Part shown: one piece after another, positions 13,822 to 22,897 of the stretch | Position numbering within the stretch: the first letter of the stretch is position 1 | Layout: the number at the start of each line of letters is the position of its first letter | Assembly: GCA_947073645.1 (NCBI GenBank) | Contig: CAMTMK010000020.1 | Coordinates: forward strand, 1-33,152 | Direction of reading: 5' to 3' | Length of the DNA: 33,152 bases | DNA from: an uncultured bacterium | GTDB lineage: Bacteria; Cyanobacteriota; Vampirovibrionia; Gastranaerophilales; Gastranaerophilaceae | The notes under the pieces: model-generated | What the model saw: only the letters and a program-made list of their open reading frames with translations | What the model was told of the DNA's origin: nothing | Database searches by the model: none | Made by a program: the position numbers and the translations under genes

Positions 13822-16800
13822 TTAAATTATTGCAGGTTCTTCGACAGTATCCATTGAACGTATGTCTATTTCTACTTTCTCACCGAAATATTTCTTCAAA
13901 GAATTAACAAGTTCATTGGAACTTTCTACCCAGAACATGCTCGCTGAAAGTATTTTTACTTCATGGTTATTCAAATCTTTTACTTTAAAAGTTACAGGAT
14001 CGGAACCGCCATGCTGACACAAAATGTTTTTGAGGGCATGTAATTCTTCATATTTAAATTCGTCCAAAAATTTGATTGTAAAAATATTTGAATTATCAAC
14101 TGTTTTTACGGTTTCAACAATCAATGAAGGCGGTTCATCATCACTGCGTTTGCTTACTTTGCCTGAAACGATTACCCGTTGCTCATTTTGCAGGTAATTT
14201 CCGTATTCTGCAATCTTGTGATTAAATGCAATAACATCTATTTTTCCTGTCAAATCTTCTATAGTCACAAATCTTATGAATTTGGATGGGTCTTTTTTTG
14301 TTGGAATTTGTTTTGTTGCAGTGACAAGTCCGCAGATTGTAACAATCTTTTCATTAGGTAATTCGTTTATTTCTGTAATTTTATGCGTCATTAAGAATGG
14401 CAATTTATCCCTAATCGTTGATAACGGGTGACTTGTAATATAGAATCCTAAAAATTCTTTTTCAAGGTTTTGAAGTGTACGTGCATCATATTCTTCATCA
14501 GAACCTGAAAGCTGGAATTTTGCATCTTCAATTGCGGAAGTGTCTCCAAGCAGGTCAAATAAACTGCCTTGACCTGATTCTTTAGCTTTTGTTTCTTTTG
14601 AAGCTGTTGCGGTAATATATTCTATGTTATCAATAAGTTGTTTACGGCTTTTTTCGATATTTGCAAATGCGCCGGCTTTAATCAAGCCTTCAAGTGTCTT
14701 TTTGTTTGAACATTTGATATCAAGACGTTTGATGTAGTCATAAATTGATTTAAAATCGCCGTTTGCTTCACGTTCTTTAATAATTTCTTCAATAACCCCT
14801 TCACCGACCTGTTTGATAGATGCAAGCCCAAATCTGATATTTTCACCGTCAGGTGTAAATGTTGCTAATGAGTGGTTAATATCGGGCGGAAGAACTTTTA
14901 TACCTTTTTTCAAAGCTTCTTCAATATAAAGCTGGGTTTTTTCAGCATCACTTGAAACACTTGATAAAAGTGCAGATAAGTATTCAACAGGGTAGTGGCA
15001 TTTTAAATACGCAGTTTGATAAGCTACAAATGCGTATGCCGCCGAGTGCGACCTGTTGAAACAGTATGATGCGAATGCCAGAATTTGGTTAAACAAAGCT
15101 TCAGCGTCTTTGGATGACATGCCGTGTTGTGCCGAACGTTCGATGAATTTACCTTTTTGTTTTTCCATTTCATCGACTTTTTTCTTACCCATCATACGGC
15201 GAACCATGTCCGCTTGACCGAGTGAGTAGTCGGCAAGAACCTGGAATACCTGCATGATTTGCTCTTGATATACGATTGTACCGTATGTATCTTTTAATAC
15301 TGGCTCAAGAAGCGGATGTGCGTATGTAATTGCTTGGCGTCCATGTTTTCTTTCAACAAAGTCATCAACCATGCCAGAATCCAACGGACCCGGACGGAAT
15401 AAGGCAACTAACGCACCTAAATCTTCAAATACGTCAGGTTTAAGCTTTTTAACAAGGTTTTTCATCCCTTGTGATTCAAGCTGGAAAACTCCGTCAGTGT
15501 CACCTACCATAAGCATGTCATAGGTTGGTTTGTCATCAAGCGGAATATTGTTGATGTCAACTTCTATACCTTGGCGTCTTTTAATCATGTCGACGGTTTT
15601 ATAAATAGTTGTAAGGTTTCGTAAGCCCAAAAAGTCCATTTTTAATAGGCTTAAAACTTCCGTAACATCATGTGGCGGATAACCTGTCTGAATAATTCCG
15701 TCTTTTGAAGGCTGAACAGGCAGAATTTCATCTAACGGCTGAGGTGCAATAATAACCCCTGCAGCATGAGTACCGGTATTGTTTTTGATACCTTCAATAC
15801 CGATTGCAAGGTCGATAAGTTTTTTCATGCCGACTGTTTTACCCTCCATAGGGTCGCCGCATATAATCTGCTCATCTTTATCGTATAGGGCTTTTAATTC
15901 TGAACCGTCATATTCCATGGCTTTTTTCAAAGTCTTAGCTTTATCGTTGATACTCATGGCAAGTTCGATTGCAGGGTCAATAAGTCCTGCAAGACGGTTA
16001 CTTTCTGAAAACGGGATTTTTAAAATTCTTGCAATGCCTTTGAATGCGGCTTTTGCAGCGTATGTACCAAAAGTAATGATTTGGCAAACTTTATCTTCAC
16101 CGTACTTTTTAGTTACATAATCAATAACTTCCCCGCGTCGTTCAATACAAAAGTCGATATCAATATCGGGCATGGTGAAACGTTCAGGGTTCAAAAATCT
16201 TTCAAATAACAGCTTGTGCTGAATTGGGTCAAGGTCTGTAATTTCTAAAGCATAAGCAACAACTGAACCTGCAGCAGAGCCTCTGCCCGGACCTACAGGA
16301 ATTCCGTTTGTTTTGGCATAATGAATAAAGTCCCAGGTGATTACAAAGTAAGCAGAAAATCCCATTTGAGAAATTACGCCGATTTCATAATCAATACGTT
16401 CTTTGAGTTCGGGAGTAATTTTTCCGTAACGTTTTTTTGCACCTTCAAATACTAAATATTCAAGGTATGAGTTAATATCATGACCTTTTGGAACTTCGTA
16501 TTCAGGAAGCGGACTTTTTCCGAGTTCAAGGGTAAGGTGGCATTTTTCAGCAATTTCATTTGTGTTTTTAATACATTCCTCAAAAGTATCGCCATCCATC
16601 CATCTGAATGCTTCTCTAAGCTGGTCTGCGGTTTTTACATAAAATTCGTTATTTGCAAAATGGAAGCGATTAGGGTCATCCTTGTCGCTGTTAGTTTGCA
16701 TACATAACAATGTGTCATGCATATCGGCATCGTCACGTGTGAGGTAGTGTGAGTCGTTTGTGATAACCATTTTTATGCCGAGTTCTTTTGCTATTTGAAT

Positions 16801-17361
16801 TAACTGCGGATTAGTTCGTTTTTGTTCCTCCAAATTGTGGTCTTGAAGTTCTATATAATAATCTTCTCCAAATAAATCCTGATATTGTTTAGCAATTGAT
16901 TTTGCTGTTTCGGTATCGCCTTTTAATAAACTTTGTAAAACTTCACCGCCTAGACAGGCAGAAAGACAAATTAAACCCTCATGATGTTTTTGGATTAACT
17001 CCCAATTAATACGAGGTTTTACATATCTGCCTTTACACCAGGCTACTGATGTAAGTTTGATAAGGTTTGCGTAGCCGGCTTTATTTTTGGCAAGCAGGAC
17101 AAGGTGATAGCAAGGGTTGTTATTTTTGTCGTGTTCTTCAATATCTCCGTTGTGGACATAGAATTCACAGCCCAAAATAGGCTTTATACCGGCTTCTTTT
17201 GCTGTGGTATAAAGTTCCATATCACCATACATTACTCCGTGGTCTGTGATTGCAACGGCAGGCATGTTGTTTTCTTTTGCAAAATTAACTAAGTCGTCAA
17301 TTCTTATTGCACCGTCAAGCAATGAATATTCGGTGTGGACATGTAATGGAACTACTTGCAT
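13822..17361 (-). CDS. dnaE: DNA polymerase III alpha subunit
   Basis: The 1179-aa protein is a full-length DnaE1-type replicative polymerase. The PHP domain opens with 'LHVHTEYSLLDG' (H7, H9). The catalytic palm has the three acidic residues in PDIDIDF (D399, D401, D403), with 'GPGRGSAAGSVVAY' a little upstream, then fingers and the helix-hairpin-helix region. The C-terminal part has the OB fold ('VTICGLVTATKQI', 'DVIAFNHKIAEYG'). No intein or split is seen. There is no Shine-Dalgarno; TAAAAT lies six bases before the ATG, so the message may be leaderless. It is the last gene before the tRNA and the truncated prepilin. Confidence 0.97.
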   Translation of the reverse strand: MQVVPLHVHTEYSLLDGAIRIDDLVNFAKENNMPAVAITDHGVMYGDMELYTTAKEAGIKPILGCEFYVHNGDIEEHDKNNNPCYHLVLLAKNKAGYANLIKLTSVAWCKGRYVKPRINWELIQKHHEGLICLSACLGGEVLQSLLKGDTETAKSIAKQYQDLFGEDYYIELQDHNLEEQKRTNPQLIQIAKELGIKMVITNDSHYLTRDDADMHDTLLCMQTNSDKDDPNRFHFANNEFYVKTADQLREAFRWMDGDTFEECIKNTNEIAEKCHLTLELGKSPLPEYEVPKGHDINSYLEYLVFEGAKKRYGKITPELKERIDYEIGVISQMGFSAYFVITWDFIHYAKTNGIPVGPGRGSAAGSVVAYALEITDLDPIQHKLLFERFLNPERFTMPDIDIDFCIERRGEVIDYVTKKYGEDKVCQIITFGTYAAKAAFKGIARILKIPFSESNRLAGLIDPAIELAMSINDKAKTLKKAMEYDGSELKALYDKDEQIICGDPMEGKTVGMKKLIDLAIGIEGIKNNTGTHAAGVIIAPQPLDEILPVQPSKDGIIQTGYPPHDVTEVLSLLKMDFLGLRNLTTIYKTVDMIKRRQGIEVDINNIPLDDKPTYDMLMVGDTDGVFQLESQGMKNLVKKLKPDVFEDLGALVALFRPGPLDSGMVDDFVERKHGRQAITYAHPLLEPVLKDTYGTIVYQEQIMQVFQVLADYSLGQADMVRRMMGKKKVDEMEKQKGKFIERSAQHGMSSKDAEALFNQILAFASYCFNRSHSAAYAFVAYQTAYLKCHYPVEYLSALLSSVSSDAEKTQLYIEEALKKGIKVLPPDINHSLATFTPDGENIRFGLASIKQVGEGVIEEIIKEREANGDFKSIYDYIKRLDIKCSNKKTLEGLIKAGAFANIEKSRKQLIDNIEYITATASKETKAKESGQGSLFDLLGDTSAIEDAKFQLSGSDEEYDARTLQNLEKEFLGFYITSHPLSTIRDKLPFLMTHKITEINELPNEKIVTICGLVTATKQIPTKKDPSKFIRFVTIEDLTGKIDVIAFNHKIAEYGNYLQNEQRVIVSGKVSKRSDDEPPSLIVETVKTVDNSNIFTIKFLDEFKYEELHALKNILCQHGGSDPVTFKVKDLNNHEVKILSASMFWVESSNELVNSLKKYFGEKVEIDIRSMDTVEEPAII

Positions 17362-17367
17362 AATACA

Positions 17368-17373
17368 ATTTTA
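17368..17373 (-). promoter_or_regulatory. -10 element of dnaE, leaderless type
   Basis: TAAAAT on the minus strand is followed by six bases and then the dnaE ATG. No Shine-Dalgarno is present, and no good -35 could be assigned. Confidence 0.4.
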
Positions 17374-17387
17374 TCATGCATAGATGC

Positions 17388-18314
17388 TTATTGATAGTTA
17401 GATAAAGTTTTATTAATCAAGTCTATCATTTCATCTTTTATGAATTTAGGTGAGACAATTTCACATTCTGTTCCATATCTCATCAAGCGATTTAAAAGCA
17501 GATTAAAATCTTCGTCTTTATTGACAATTATGTGGCTTCCGTCAGAGTTTATTACTTCAAGTCTTTCCCAATCTCGTAATCTGTAATTTTTAGCAAGTCT
17601 GTTTTTTATTTTATACACAATCGTTGTCGGAACAGAATTGCCATTGACTGAACTTGGTAATTGTTTTACGGATTTTATATTATCGATGGGAATTTCATAT
17701 ACTCTGCTGCCGTTGTTGCCTATAACTTTCAAACACACTCTGCGTTTTTTATAGATAGTTTCTAATGGTGATGCCAGAAGATTTATTTCTTCACCTTTAT
17801 CGTCTGTGTAGATTAATTCCAGTTTAAATTGATCCTGACAATATTTTTCGCAAAGTTTTACTTGTTCTATCATTTCAGAATGATAAAATGAGAGATTTAA
17901 GCTCTGTGTGTTGTTTTCTATTTGAGACAGACTTTGCGCTGATTCATCATATCTTATTTCAAGTTCTTTGATAAATTCTTCGCAGCTTGTTTTGTTTTTG
18001 CCGTCAGGTAAAGCTTCACATGCTTTTTTTAAATTATTTATGCTTTTTAAGTCTTTTAATTCCCAGTCAATTTTGTAAAGCGGACTGAGCATGCGGTATT
18101 TGTTGTTTATTTTTTTTACTTTTATACCGAATATTTTCAGAGCGTTAAGGTATTTATTTAATGTAACGTGAGTATTAGAGGTTCCGTCGTATTTACCATC
18201 GGAGAAGTGCTCAAGTACCCATTGGAATTCTACTTCACCCATATACAATCTTCTTATAAATTCAAACATTTTTATGCAAGATTCATTACATTTTTCAGGT
18301 GTTTTTTTAGCCAC
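17388..18314 (-). CDS. WYL-domain transcriptional regulator (downstream of pair)
   Basis: The 308-aa protein has an N-terminal winged-HTH-like region ('RRLYMGEVEFQWVLEHF', then 'THVTLNKYLNALKIFGIKV'), a WYL-type SH3-like barrel (about residues 155-235, 'KLELIYTDDKGEEINLLASP') and a C-terminal WCX-like region. WYL regulators sense nucleic acid or nucleotide ligands and often control DNA-damage or defence genes. The WYL tripeptide itself is degenerate (VCL at the expected place). The start is GTG at 18314 with a GGGG Shine-Dalgarno, overlapping the stop of the other WYL gene by 8 bp, so the two are cotranslated and may form a heteromer, as PafB/PafC do. Confidence 0.8.
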   Translation of the reverse strand: MAKKTPEKCNESCIKMFEFIRRLYMGEVEFQWVLEHFSDGKYDGTSNTHVTLNKYLNALKIFGIKVKKINNKYRMLSPLYKIDWELKDLKSINNLKKACEALPDGKNKTSCEEFIKELEIRYDESAQSLSQIENNTQSLNLSFYHSEMIEQVKLCEKYCQDQFKLELIYTDDKGEEINLLASPLETIYKKRRVCLKVIGNNGSRVYEIPIDNIKSVKQLPSSVNGNSVPTTIVYKIKNRLAKNYRLRDWERLEVINSDGSHIIVNKDEDFNLLLNRLMRYGTECEIVSPKFIKDEMIDLINKTLSNYQ

Positions 18315-19248
18315 AGTAGTACCCCGCTTTCATATCTTTTAATAATGAAATAAATTCTTCTTTAAAATCATTTGGAGAAATTATTTTGCAATTTGCACCA
18401 AATGAGAGCAGTCTTTGTTTTAGTAAAAACGAATTTGAAGTCAGAGCTTTAATAACTAATTTGTCTTCAGTTTGTTCTATTACAGTTTCATAGCTTTCAA
18501 GTGCCGGGTTTTTGATATTATAGAGTTCATATATTGCTTCAATTTCTTGTAACCCTTCAGGCATGCATTTTTCAAATTTAATTTCATCAATTGCTTTTAT
18601 TCTATTTACCAAAAATGTTCCATATTGTTTATATTCAAAACCTATACCGCACAAATAAATTTTTGAGTTTTCGATTTTTATTTTATCTGTAATAAGTTCC
18701 ATTTTTTTTGTTCCGGAATTTGGAGATGTATAAGTGATGATAATTTGGTCTTTTCGTTTGCAGCAATCAACAAGAGATTTTAGTAATTCTCTATCAATAT
18801 CTTTAAGTAAAGATACCTTTTTTGCTTCATTTATAAAATCTTCATCGGCAATGTAAGCTCCGATTTTTTCAAAGAATTCTTCCATTGATATTAGTTCTTC
18901 TATATCCATGTTTTTTACAAGACTTTTAAAAACTTTTAAAGCGCTTTGTAATTGTTCTTTTGAATATTTAAGTTCAAACGGATGTGATGTAATAACGTAT
19001 CTGGATTCTTTATCTTCCCCTTTTACCCTATGTATTTCGCATCCAAATCGTTTCAGTGAATTAATATAAACTCTTAAAGTATCAATTGAGATTTGTTCGC
19101 GCAAATATGGGTGATTATAAAAAATATCGCAAATTTCTTTATAGGATTTAGGACTTTGGGATAGTTCCGAAAATAATACAAGAGCTTTAAATGCCGTAAA
19201 AGACATTAAATTGTAAGTTACTTTTTTAGTTTTAATAAATTCTTTCAT
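18307..19248 (-). CDS. WYL-domain transcriptional regulator (upstream of pair)
   Basis: The 313-aa protein begins with a helix-turn-helix segment ('YKEICDIFYNHPYLREQISI', then 'DTLRVYINSLKRFGCEI'). It continues with a WYL barrel ('DQIIITYTSPNSGTKKMELI', then 'KIYLCGIGFEYKQYGTFLVN', with IYLCGIG in place of WYLxG) and ends in a WCX-type domain with 'RLLSFGANCKIISP', a motif also present at the same place in the overlapping partner ('RLMRYGTECEIVSP'). The two are evidently ancient paralogues. A good Shine-Dalgarno (AGAGGGAG) precedes the ATG. Confidence 0.82.
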   Translation of the reverse strand: MKEFIKTKKVTYNLMSFTAFKALVLFSELSQSPKSYKEICDIFYNHPYLREQISIDTLRVYINSLKRFGCEIHRVKGEDKESRYVITSHPFELKYSKEQLQSALKVFKSLVKNMDIEELISMEEFFEKIGAYIADEDFINEAKKVSLLKDIDRELLKSLVDCCKRKDQIIITYTSPNSGTKKMELITDKIKIENSKIYLCGIGFEYKQYGTFLVNRIKAIDEIKFEKCMPEGLQEIEAIYELYNIKNPALESYETVIEQTEDKLVIKALTSNSFLLKQRLLSFGANCKIISPNDFKEEFISLLKDMKAGYYCG

Positions 19249-19621
19249 AGATACACTCCCTCTAAATCAATATATCATAAATTTAAAAATATGTACAGTT
19301 TTTAGTAATTCTGATAAGTCAATTAAAATTTTTTGTTTGTTTACGTAATTTCATTAAAATTTCTTCATTAAGATTTTATAACTTGAATTTTTGTTATGTA
19401 TTTCAAGGAGCATGGTCAATTGTAAATTTTATTTATCATTTTTTTACTTGTCAATTTTTTTACTTAGATTTACATTTAGAACTGTAGAGAGGAGATGAAA
19501 GGTAAGAGATCTGGAGGTGATGGCAAAAAGAATAGCTTAAGAAGTGTGTATTGATTAGGGATTTTTATTTTATATTAAGGGGATTTACATAAAGATTAAA
19601 AGATTTGAGAATAGTTGGAAA
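19249..19621. other. Intergenic region, possible tiny ORFs
   Basis: This AT-rich stretch separates the divergent WYL and anmK genes. On the plus strand a 28-codon frame (19412-19498), hydrophobic in the middle, overlaps by ATGA a 19-codon basic frame (19495-19554); GAGGAG lies immediately before the second ATG. Both are short enough to be chance. No structured RNA (SRP RNA, 6S, tmRNA) was recognised. Confidence 0.35.
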
Positions 19622-19628
19622 GGAAAGC

Positions 19629-19657
19629 TTGCTTTATAGCAGGCTTTCCTGTATTAT
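19629..19657 (+). promoter_or_regulatory. anmK promoter, leaderless type, overlapping a hairpin
   Basis: TTGCTT (19629-19634), 17 bases and TATTAT (19652-19657) are followed by six bases and the anmK ATG. An inverted repeat, GGAAAGC at 19622-19628 and GCTTTCC at 19643-19649, straddles the -35 and spacer, so it may be an operator and not only a terminator-like hairpin. Confidence 0.45.
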
Positions 19658-19663
19658 TTCCGT

Positions 19664-20791
19664 ATGGAAGAATTGGAAAGCAAATTAGTTATCGGTCTAA
19701 TGTCAGGCACTTCCTGTGATAGTATTGATGCAGGATTGTGTGAAGTTCATCCGGACTTATCTGTTAAGTTAATTTCAGGGATTAATTATAAATATCCTGA
19801 ACATATTAGAGCGAAAATTTTTCAGCTTTTTTCGGGTGAAGCAACTGTTAAAGATGTTTGCCAGATGAATTTTGCAATCGGACATTGTTTTGCTGATGCT
19901 TGTAAAATGCTTATTTCAGAACATGGAAAACCTGATTTTATTGCAAGTCATGGACAGACTGTTTATCACTATCCGTTTGAGGAAAAACTTGACGGAATTT
20001 CGTTAAAAAGTACATTGCAAATCGGGGAAAGCTCTATTATTGCCAAAGAAACAGGATGCATGACAATTTCTAATTTTAGAGAAACTGATATTGCATTCGG
20101 AGGAGAAGGTGCTCCTTTGGTATGTTTTGCGGATGAAAAGTGGTTTAAACCTTTAAAGAAAAACATGCTTATTCAAAATATAGGCGGAATTTCTAATGTT
20201 ACGGTTATTTCTCAGGATTTCCCGACATTTGGATTTGATACGGGGCTTGGAAATATCATGATTGATTATTGCATGAATAAATTTTTTAATAAGCCTTATG
20301 ATAAAGATGGTGAAACTGCTAATGCGGGTAAAGTTTCGGAAAGCTGGTTAGAGTGTTTAATGCAGGATGAATATTACTTTAAAGTGCCGCCAAAAACTAC
20401 GGGGCGTGAATATTTTTCACCTGAATATATCGAAAATGCTTTACGTTTCGGCCCCAAAGAGCCTGTTGATATTATTGCTACAGTCACTGCGCTTACGGCA
20501 AAAACTATTACTTCTGCTTATGAAAGATTTATTTATCCAGATATTGATGTAAAAGAAGTTATAATTGGCGGCGGAGGGGCATATAATAAAACCTTGATGA
20601 AATATCTGCGTCATTATCTGCCAAAACATGTGGATTTGAAAACTCATGAGTCTTATGGAATTTCAAATAATTTCAAAGAAGTTATGGCATTTGCGCTTTT
20701 GGGGTACTGTAATTATTACAATATACCGTCAAATCTGCCTTCATGTACAGGTGCATCTAAACGTGTAGTTTTAGGAAAAGTAAAATATTAA
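19664..20791 (+). CDS. anmK: Anhydro-N-acetylmuramic acid kinase
   Basis: AnmK cleaves and phosphorylates 1,6-anhydro-MurNAc, released from peptidoglycan by lytic transglycosylases, to MurNAc-6-phosphate for recycling. Family motifs are all present: GLMSGTSCDSID (residues 11-22, phosphate loop), 'SHGQTVYHYP', 'FRETDIAFGGEGAPLV', 'NIGGISNVT', 'FDTGLGNIMID' with the catalytic Asp, 'GREYFSPEY', 'IGGGGAYN' and 'TGASKRVVLGK'. At 375 aa it is the normal length. No Shine-Dalgarno precedes the ATG. No murQ is adjacent. It supports a Gram-negative type of wall with murein recycling. Confidence 0.96.
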   Translation: MEELESKLVIGLMSGTSCDSIDAGLCEVHPDLSVKLISGINYKYPEHIRAKIFQLFSGEATVKDVCQMNFAIGHCFADACKMLISEHGKPDFIASHGQTVYHYPFEEKLDGISLKSTLQIGESSIIAKETGCMTISNFRETDIAFGGEGAPLVCFADEKWFKPLKKNMLIQNIGGISNVTVISQDFPTFGFDTGLGNIMIDYCMNKFFNKPYDKDGETANAGKVSESWLECLMQDEYYFKVPPKTTGREYFSPEYIENALRFGPKEPVDIIATVTALTAKTITSAYERFIYPDIDVKEVIIGGGGAYNKTLMKYLRHYLPKHVDLKTHESYGISNNFKEVMAFALLGYCNYYNIPSNLPSCTGASKRVVLGKVKY

Positions 20792-20879
20792 TAATTGTAA
20801 AAATTACATTTTAAATAGAACAAAAATTTTTATGATGAGTTTTAATGTTTGTGTTACCCCATAACAAAAAGGAGAAATT

Positions 20880-21086
20880 ATGGTTAATAAAGTTGCTGAA
20901 AGATTTGTAAAACCTGTTGAACAACAAGTTGTAAAGGCATCAACTTATATTGAAGAAAAAGTCGCACCTAAAGTATCGCTTGACTCAATTTATTCAAGCC
21001 CATTTGCTTTAGTTAAAACATCTGTTCCTGCAGCTGAAGCTGCACGTCCTGCAGGTGTTGGTGAAATTTTAAACTTCTTTGGATAA
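20880..21086 (+). CDS. Small hypothetical protein, 68 aa
   Basis: No family is recognised. The sequence has an amphipathic helical N-terminal half ('RFVKPVEQQVVKASTYIEEK') and an Ala/Pro-rich C-terminal part ending 'EILNFFG'. The Shine-Dalgarno AAAGGAGA is strong and well placed. The gene stands alone after anmK and its 3' end overlaps nnrD, on the other strand, by 18 bp. Confidence 0.65.
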   Translation: MVNKVAERFVKPVEQQVVKASTYIEEKVAPKVSLDSIYSSPFALVKTSVPAAEAARPAGVGEILNFFG

Positions 21087-21854
21087 TAAATTTTTTATAG
21101 CATAAGGAATGTACCTGATTGTATCGGAAGCCAAAACTCCGTAAGCGGTCAGGTCATTTTTTGCCAAATCTCCTGCAAGCCCGTGTAAGTATACGCCAAG
21201 GCAAGCTGCTTCATAAGGTGATGAACCTTGAGCCAGAAGCCCCGCAATCATTCCTGCTAAAACATCTCCGCTCCCTGCTTTTGCAAGTGCTGAGTTGCCC
21301 GTTGTGTTATAATAAATTTTTTCACCGTCTGTCACAATTGTTCTGTGAGATTTTAAAACAGTAATACAATTGTATTTTTCACAAATTTGTTTTGCACTTA
21401 ATTCCATATTTTCAAGAATTTCATCAAGAGTGCAGTTTAATAATCTTGACGCTTCTTTGGGATGTGGGGTAAGGATTGTGTTTTTATCAAGCTTAAAATC
21501 AATTTCAGCAAGCATATTTAATCCGTCAGCATCAATGACTTTTGGAATATTACGCGAAATTGCCGATTTGAAAATTCCTTTTCGAAAAGTTGAAAGCCCG
21601 CATCCTATAAGCAAAACTGTTGCATCAAGCTCAGATATTTTTGATAATGGTGCAAGAACTATTTCCGGTATGTTAACTCGGCTTAAAACACTTTCATCAC
21701 TTGCCAAAACCACATATCCAGCTCCGATTTTTAAAGCTGATAGTGAGGAGAGTAAACCTGCTCCCCACATGTATTTTGAACCTGATATGTTCAAAATTTT
21801 GCCGAATGTACCTTTATTTGAATTTTCTTCTCTAATTGGAAGTTTAAAGTCCAT
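21069..21854 (-). CDS. nnrD: ADP/ATP-dependent NAD(P)H-hydrate dehydratase
   Basis: The enzyme repairs hydrated NAD(P)H. The ribokinase-like YjeF C-terminal fold is seen: 'KGTFGKILNISGSKYMWGA', 'DADGLNML', 'TPHPKEASRLL' and the nucleotide loop 'NSALAKAGSGDVLAGMIAG'. The epimerase half (NnrE) is missing, so it is a stand-alone dehydratase. I chose the ATG at 21854 (261 aa); an in-frame TTG at 21887 would lengthen the overlap with trmL. It overlaps trmL by 11 bp and is the last gene of the minus-strand run. Confidence 0.93.
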   Translation of the reverse strand: MDFKLPIREENSNKGTFGKILNISGSKYMWGAGLLSSLSALKIGAGYVVLASDESVLSRVNIPEIVLAPLSKISELDATVLLIGCGLSTFRKGIFKSAISRNIPKVIDADGLNMLAEIDFKLDKNTILTPHPKEASRLLNCTLDEILENMELSAKQICEKYNCITVLKSHRTIVTDGEKIYYNTTGNSALAKAGSGDVLAGMIAGLLAQGSSPYEAACLGVYLHGLAGDLAKNDLTAYGVLASDTIRYIPYAIKNLLSKEV

Positions 21855-22287
21855 TTTGTCTAATAGCCTCGTATGCAACAATTGCAACGGAATTTGAAAG
21901 ATTTAAGCTTCTTTGTCCTTCTTTCATAGGGATTGTTAAAGCATTTTCGTCTTTTACATATTTTTCAGGCAGTCCTCTTGTTTCAGGACCGAAAACTATG
22001 AAATCTCCGTCTTGAAATTTTATATCCGTATACAATTTTTTTGTTTTTGTTGTCAGATAATAAAAATTAGCATCTTTATGTGCTTCTAACAATTCATCCA
22101 TTGTGTCAATTTTGTGTAAATCAACACTCTCCCAATAGTCTAGTCCTGCTCGTTTTGTATATTTGTCAGACAGTGAAAATCCCAGTTTGCCGACAAGATA
22201 CAAAGCAGCTCCGGTACAAGCGCAAAGTCTTGCAATATTACCCGTATTTTGTGGAATTTCAGGCTCATATAAAACGATATTAATCAT
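21844..22287 (-). CDS. trmL: tRNA (cytidine/uridine-2'-O-)-methyltransferase TrmL
   Basis: A minimal SPOUT methyltransferase of 147 aa that 2'-O-methylates the wobble base of leucine tRNAs. Motifs include 'VLYEPEIPQNTGNIARLC' at the N-terminus, 'FGPETRGLPEKY' and the trefoil-knot SAM site 'IPMKEGQRSLNLSNSVAIV'. The ATG at 22287 lies within the end of pgsA (8-bp overlap) and fits the family start; a TTG at 22311 is in frame but would add eight unusual residues. Confidence 0.93.
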   Translation of the reverse strand: MINIVLYEPEIPQNTGNIARLCACTGAALYLVGKLGFSLSDKYTKRAGLDYWESVDLHKIDTMDELLEAHKDANFYYLTTKTKKLYTDIKFQDGDFIVFGPETRGLPEKYVKDENALTIPMKEGQRSLNLSNSVAIVAYEAIRQNGL

Positions 22288-22897
22288 TGAATAATTTACC
22301 GCTTTCTGCAACTACAGGAATTGCTCTAACTATACAGAAAATAATTGCAATCCACGCTAAAATCATTGTAATTGTATGCAATACAGGAGTTCCCTGCCAA
22401 ACTTCCATTCCCGGAGTGAATACAACGATTAAAAGCATAAAGGCAAGAACTTTTGCAACTGCATAGCTTATTCTCATAAATCTTGATGCGCATATGAATT
22501 TACCCCAAGCTGTAGACTGCATAGATTTGTCGCCGAATGCTGTCATACCTTTTGATAAAGCAACACTTCTTATTCCGTCTGTTGTGAATGCTCTTGCAAC
22601 ACAGATGAGTGGAAATATAATATTAATCCAACCTAAAACTGCGAAAACCGTCCAGTACGAAACTTCAACAATTCTGTCGCCTAAAATATCAAGAACAGAA
22701 CCCCATTCTGATGATTGGTTGAATTTTCTTGCGATATATCCGTCTAGACCGTCCATAGCAAATGCAATTGCGGTTAAGAAAAATGCAAGCACATAAGCCC
22801 AAGTTGTGTGTACAAACAAAAGTCCGATTGCAATATATGCTACAAAAATTCTTGTTACTGATACAATATTTGCTAAATTATCTTTAATGTTGATCAT
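22280..22897 (-). CDS. pgsA: CDP-alcohol phosphatidyltransferase, probably PgsA
   Basis: The CDP-alcohol phosphotransferase signature D-G-x2-A-R-x8-G-x3-D-x3-D is complete: D52, G53, A56, R57, G66, D70 and D74. About five or six membrane helices surround it. The 205-aa size suits phosphatidylglycerophosphate synthase; the exact alcohol cannot be read from sequence, and the region after the motif differs from typical PgsA. The start overlaps the stop of the oxidoreductase gene by 4 bp (ATGA), so the genes are translationally coupled. Confidence 0.85.
   Translation of the reverse strand: MINIKDNLANIVSVTRIFVAYIAIGLLFVHTTWAYVLAFFLTAIAFAMDGLDGYIARKFNQSSEWGSVLDILGDRIVEVSYWTVFAVLGWINIIFPLICVARAFTTDGIRSVALSKGMTAFGDKSMQSTAWGKFICASRFMRISYAVAKVLAFMLLIVVFTPGMEVWQGTPVLHTITMILAWIAIIFCIVRAIPVVAESGKLFND

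Noticed and set aside
15779-16120. 113-codon plus-strand frame within dnaE
   Set aside because: It is a shadow of the conserved dnaE coding sequence on the other strand.
21370-21897. 175-codon plus-strand frame
   Set aside because: It is antisense to nnrD and trmL, both of which have full family motifs.
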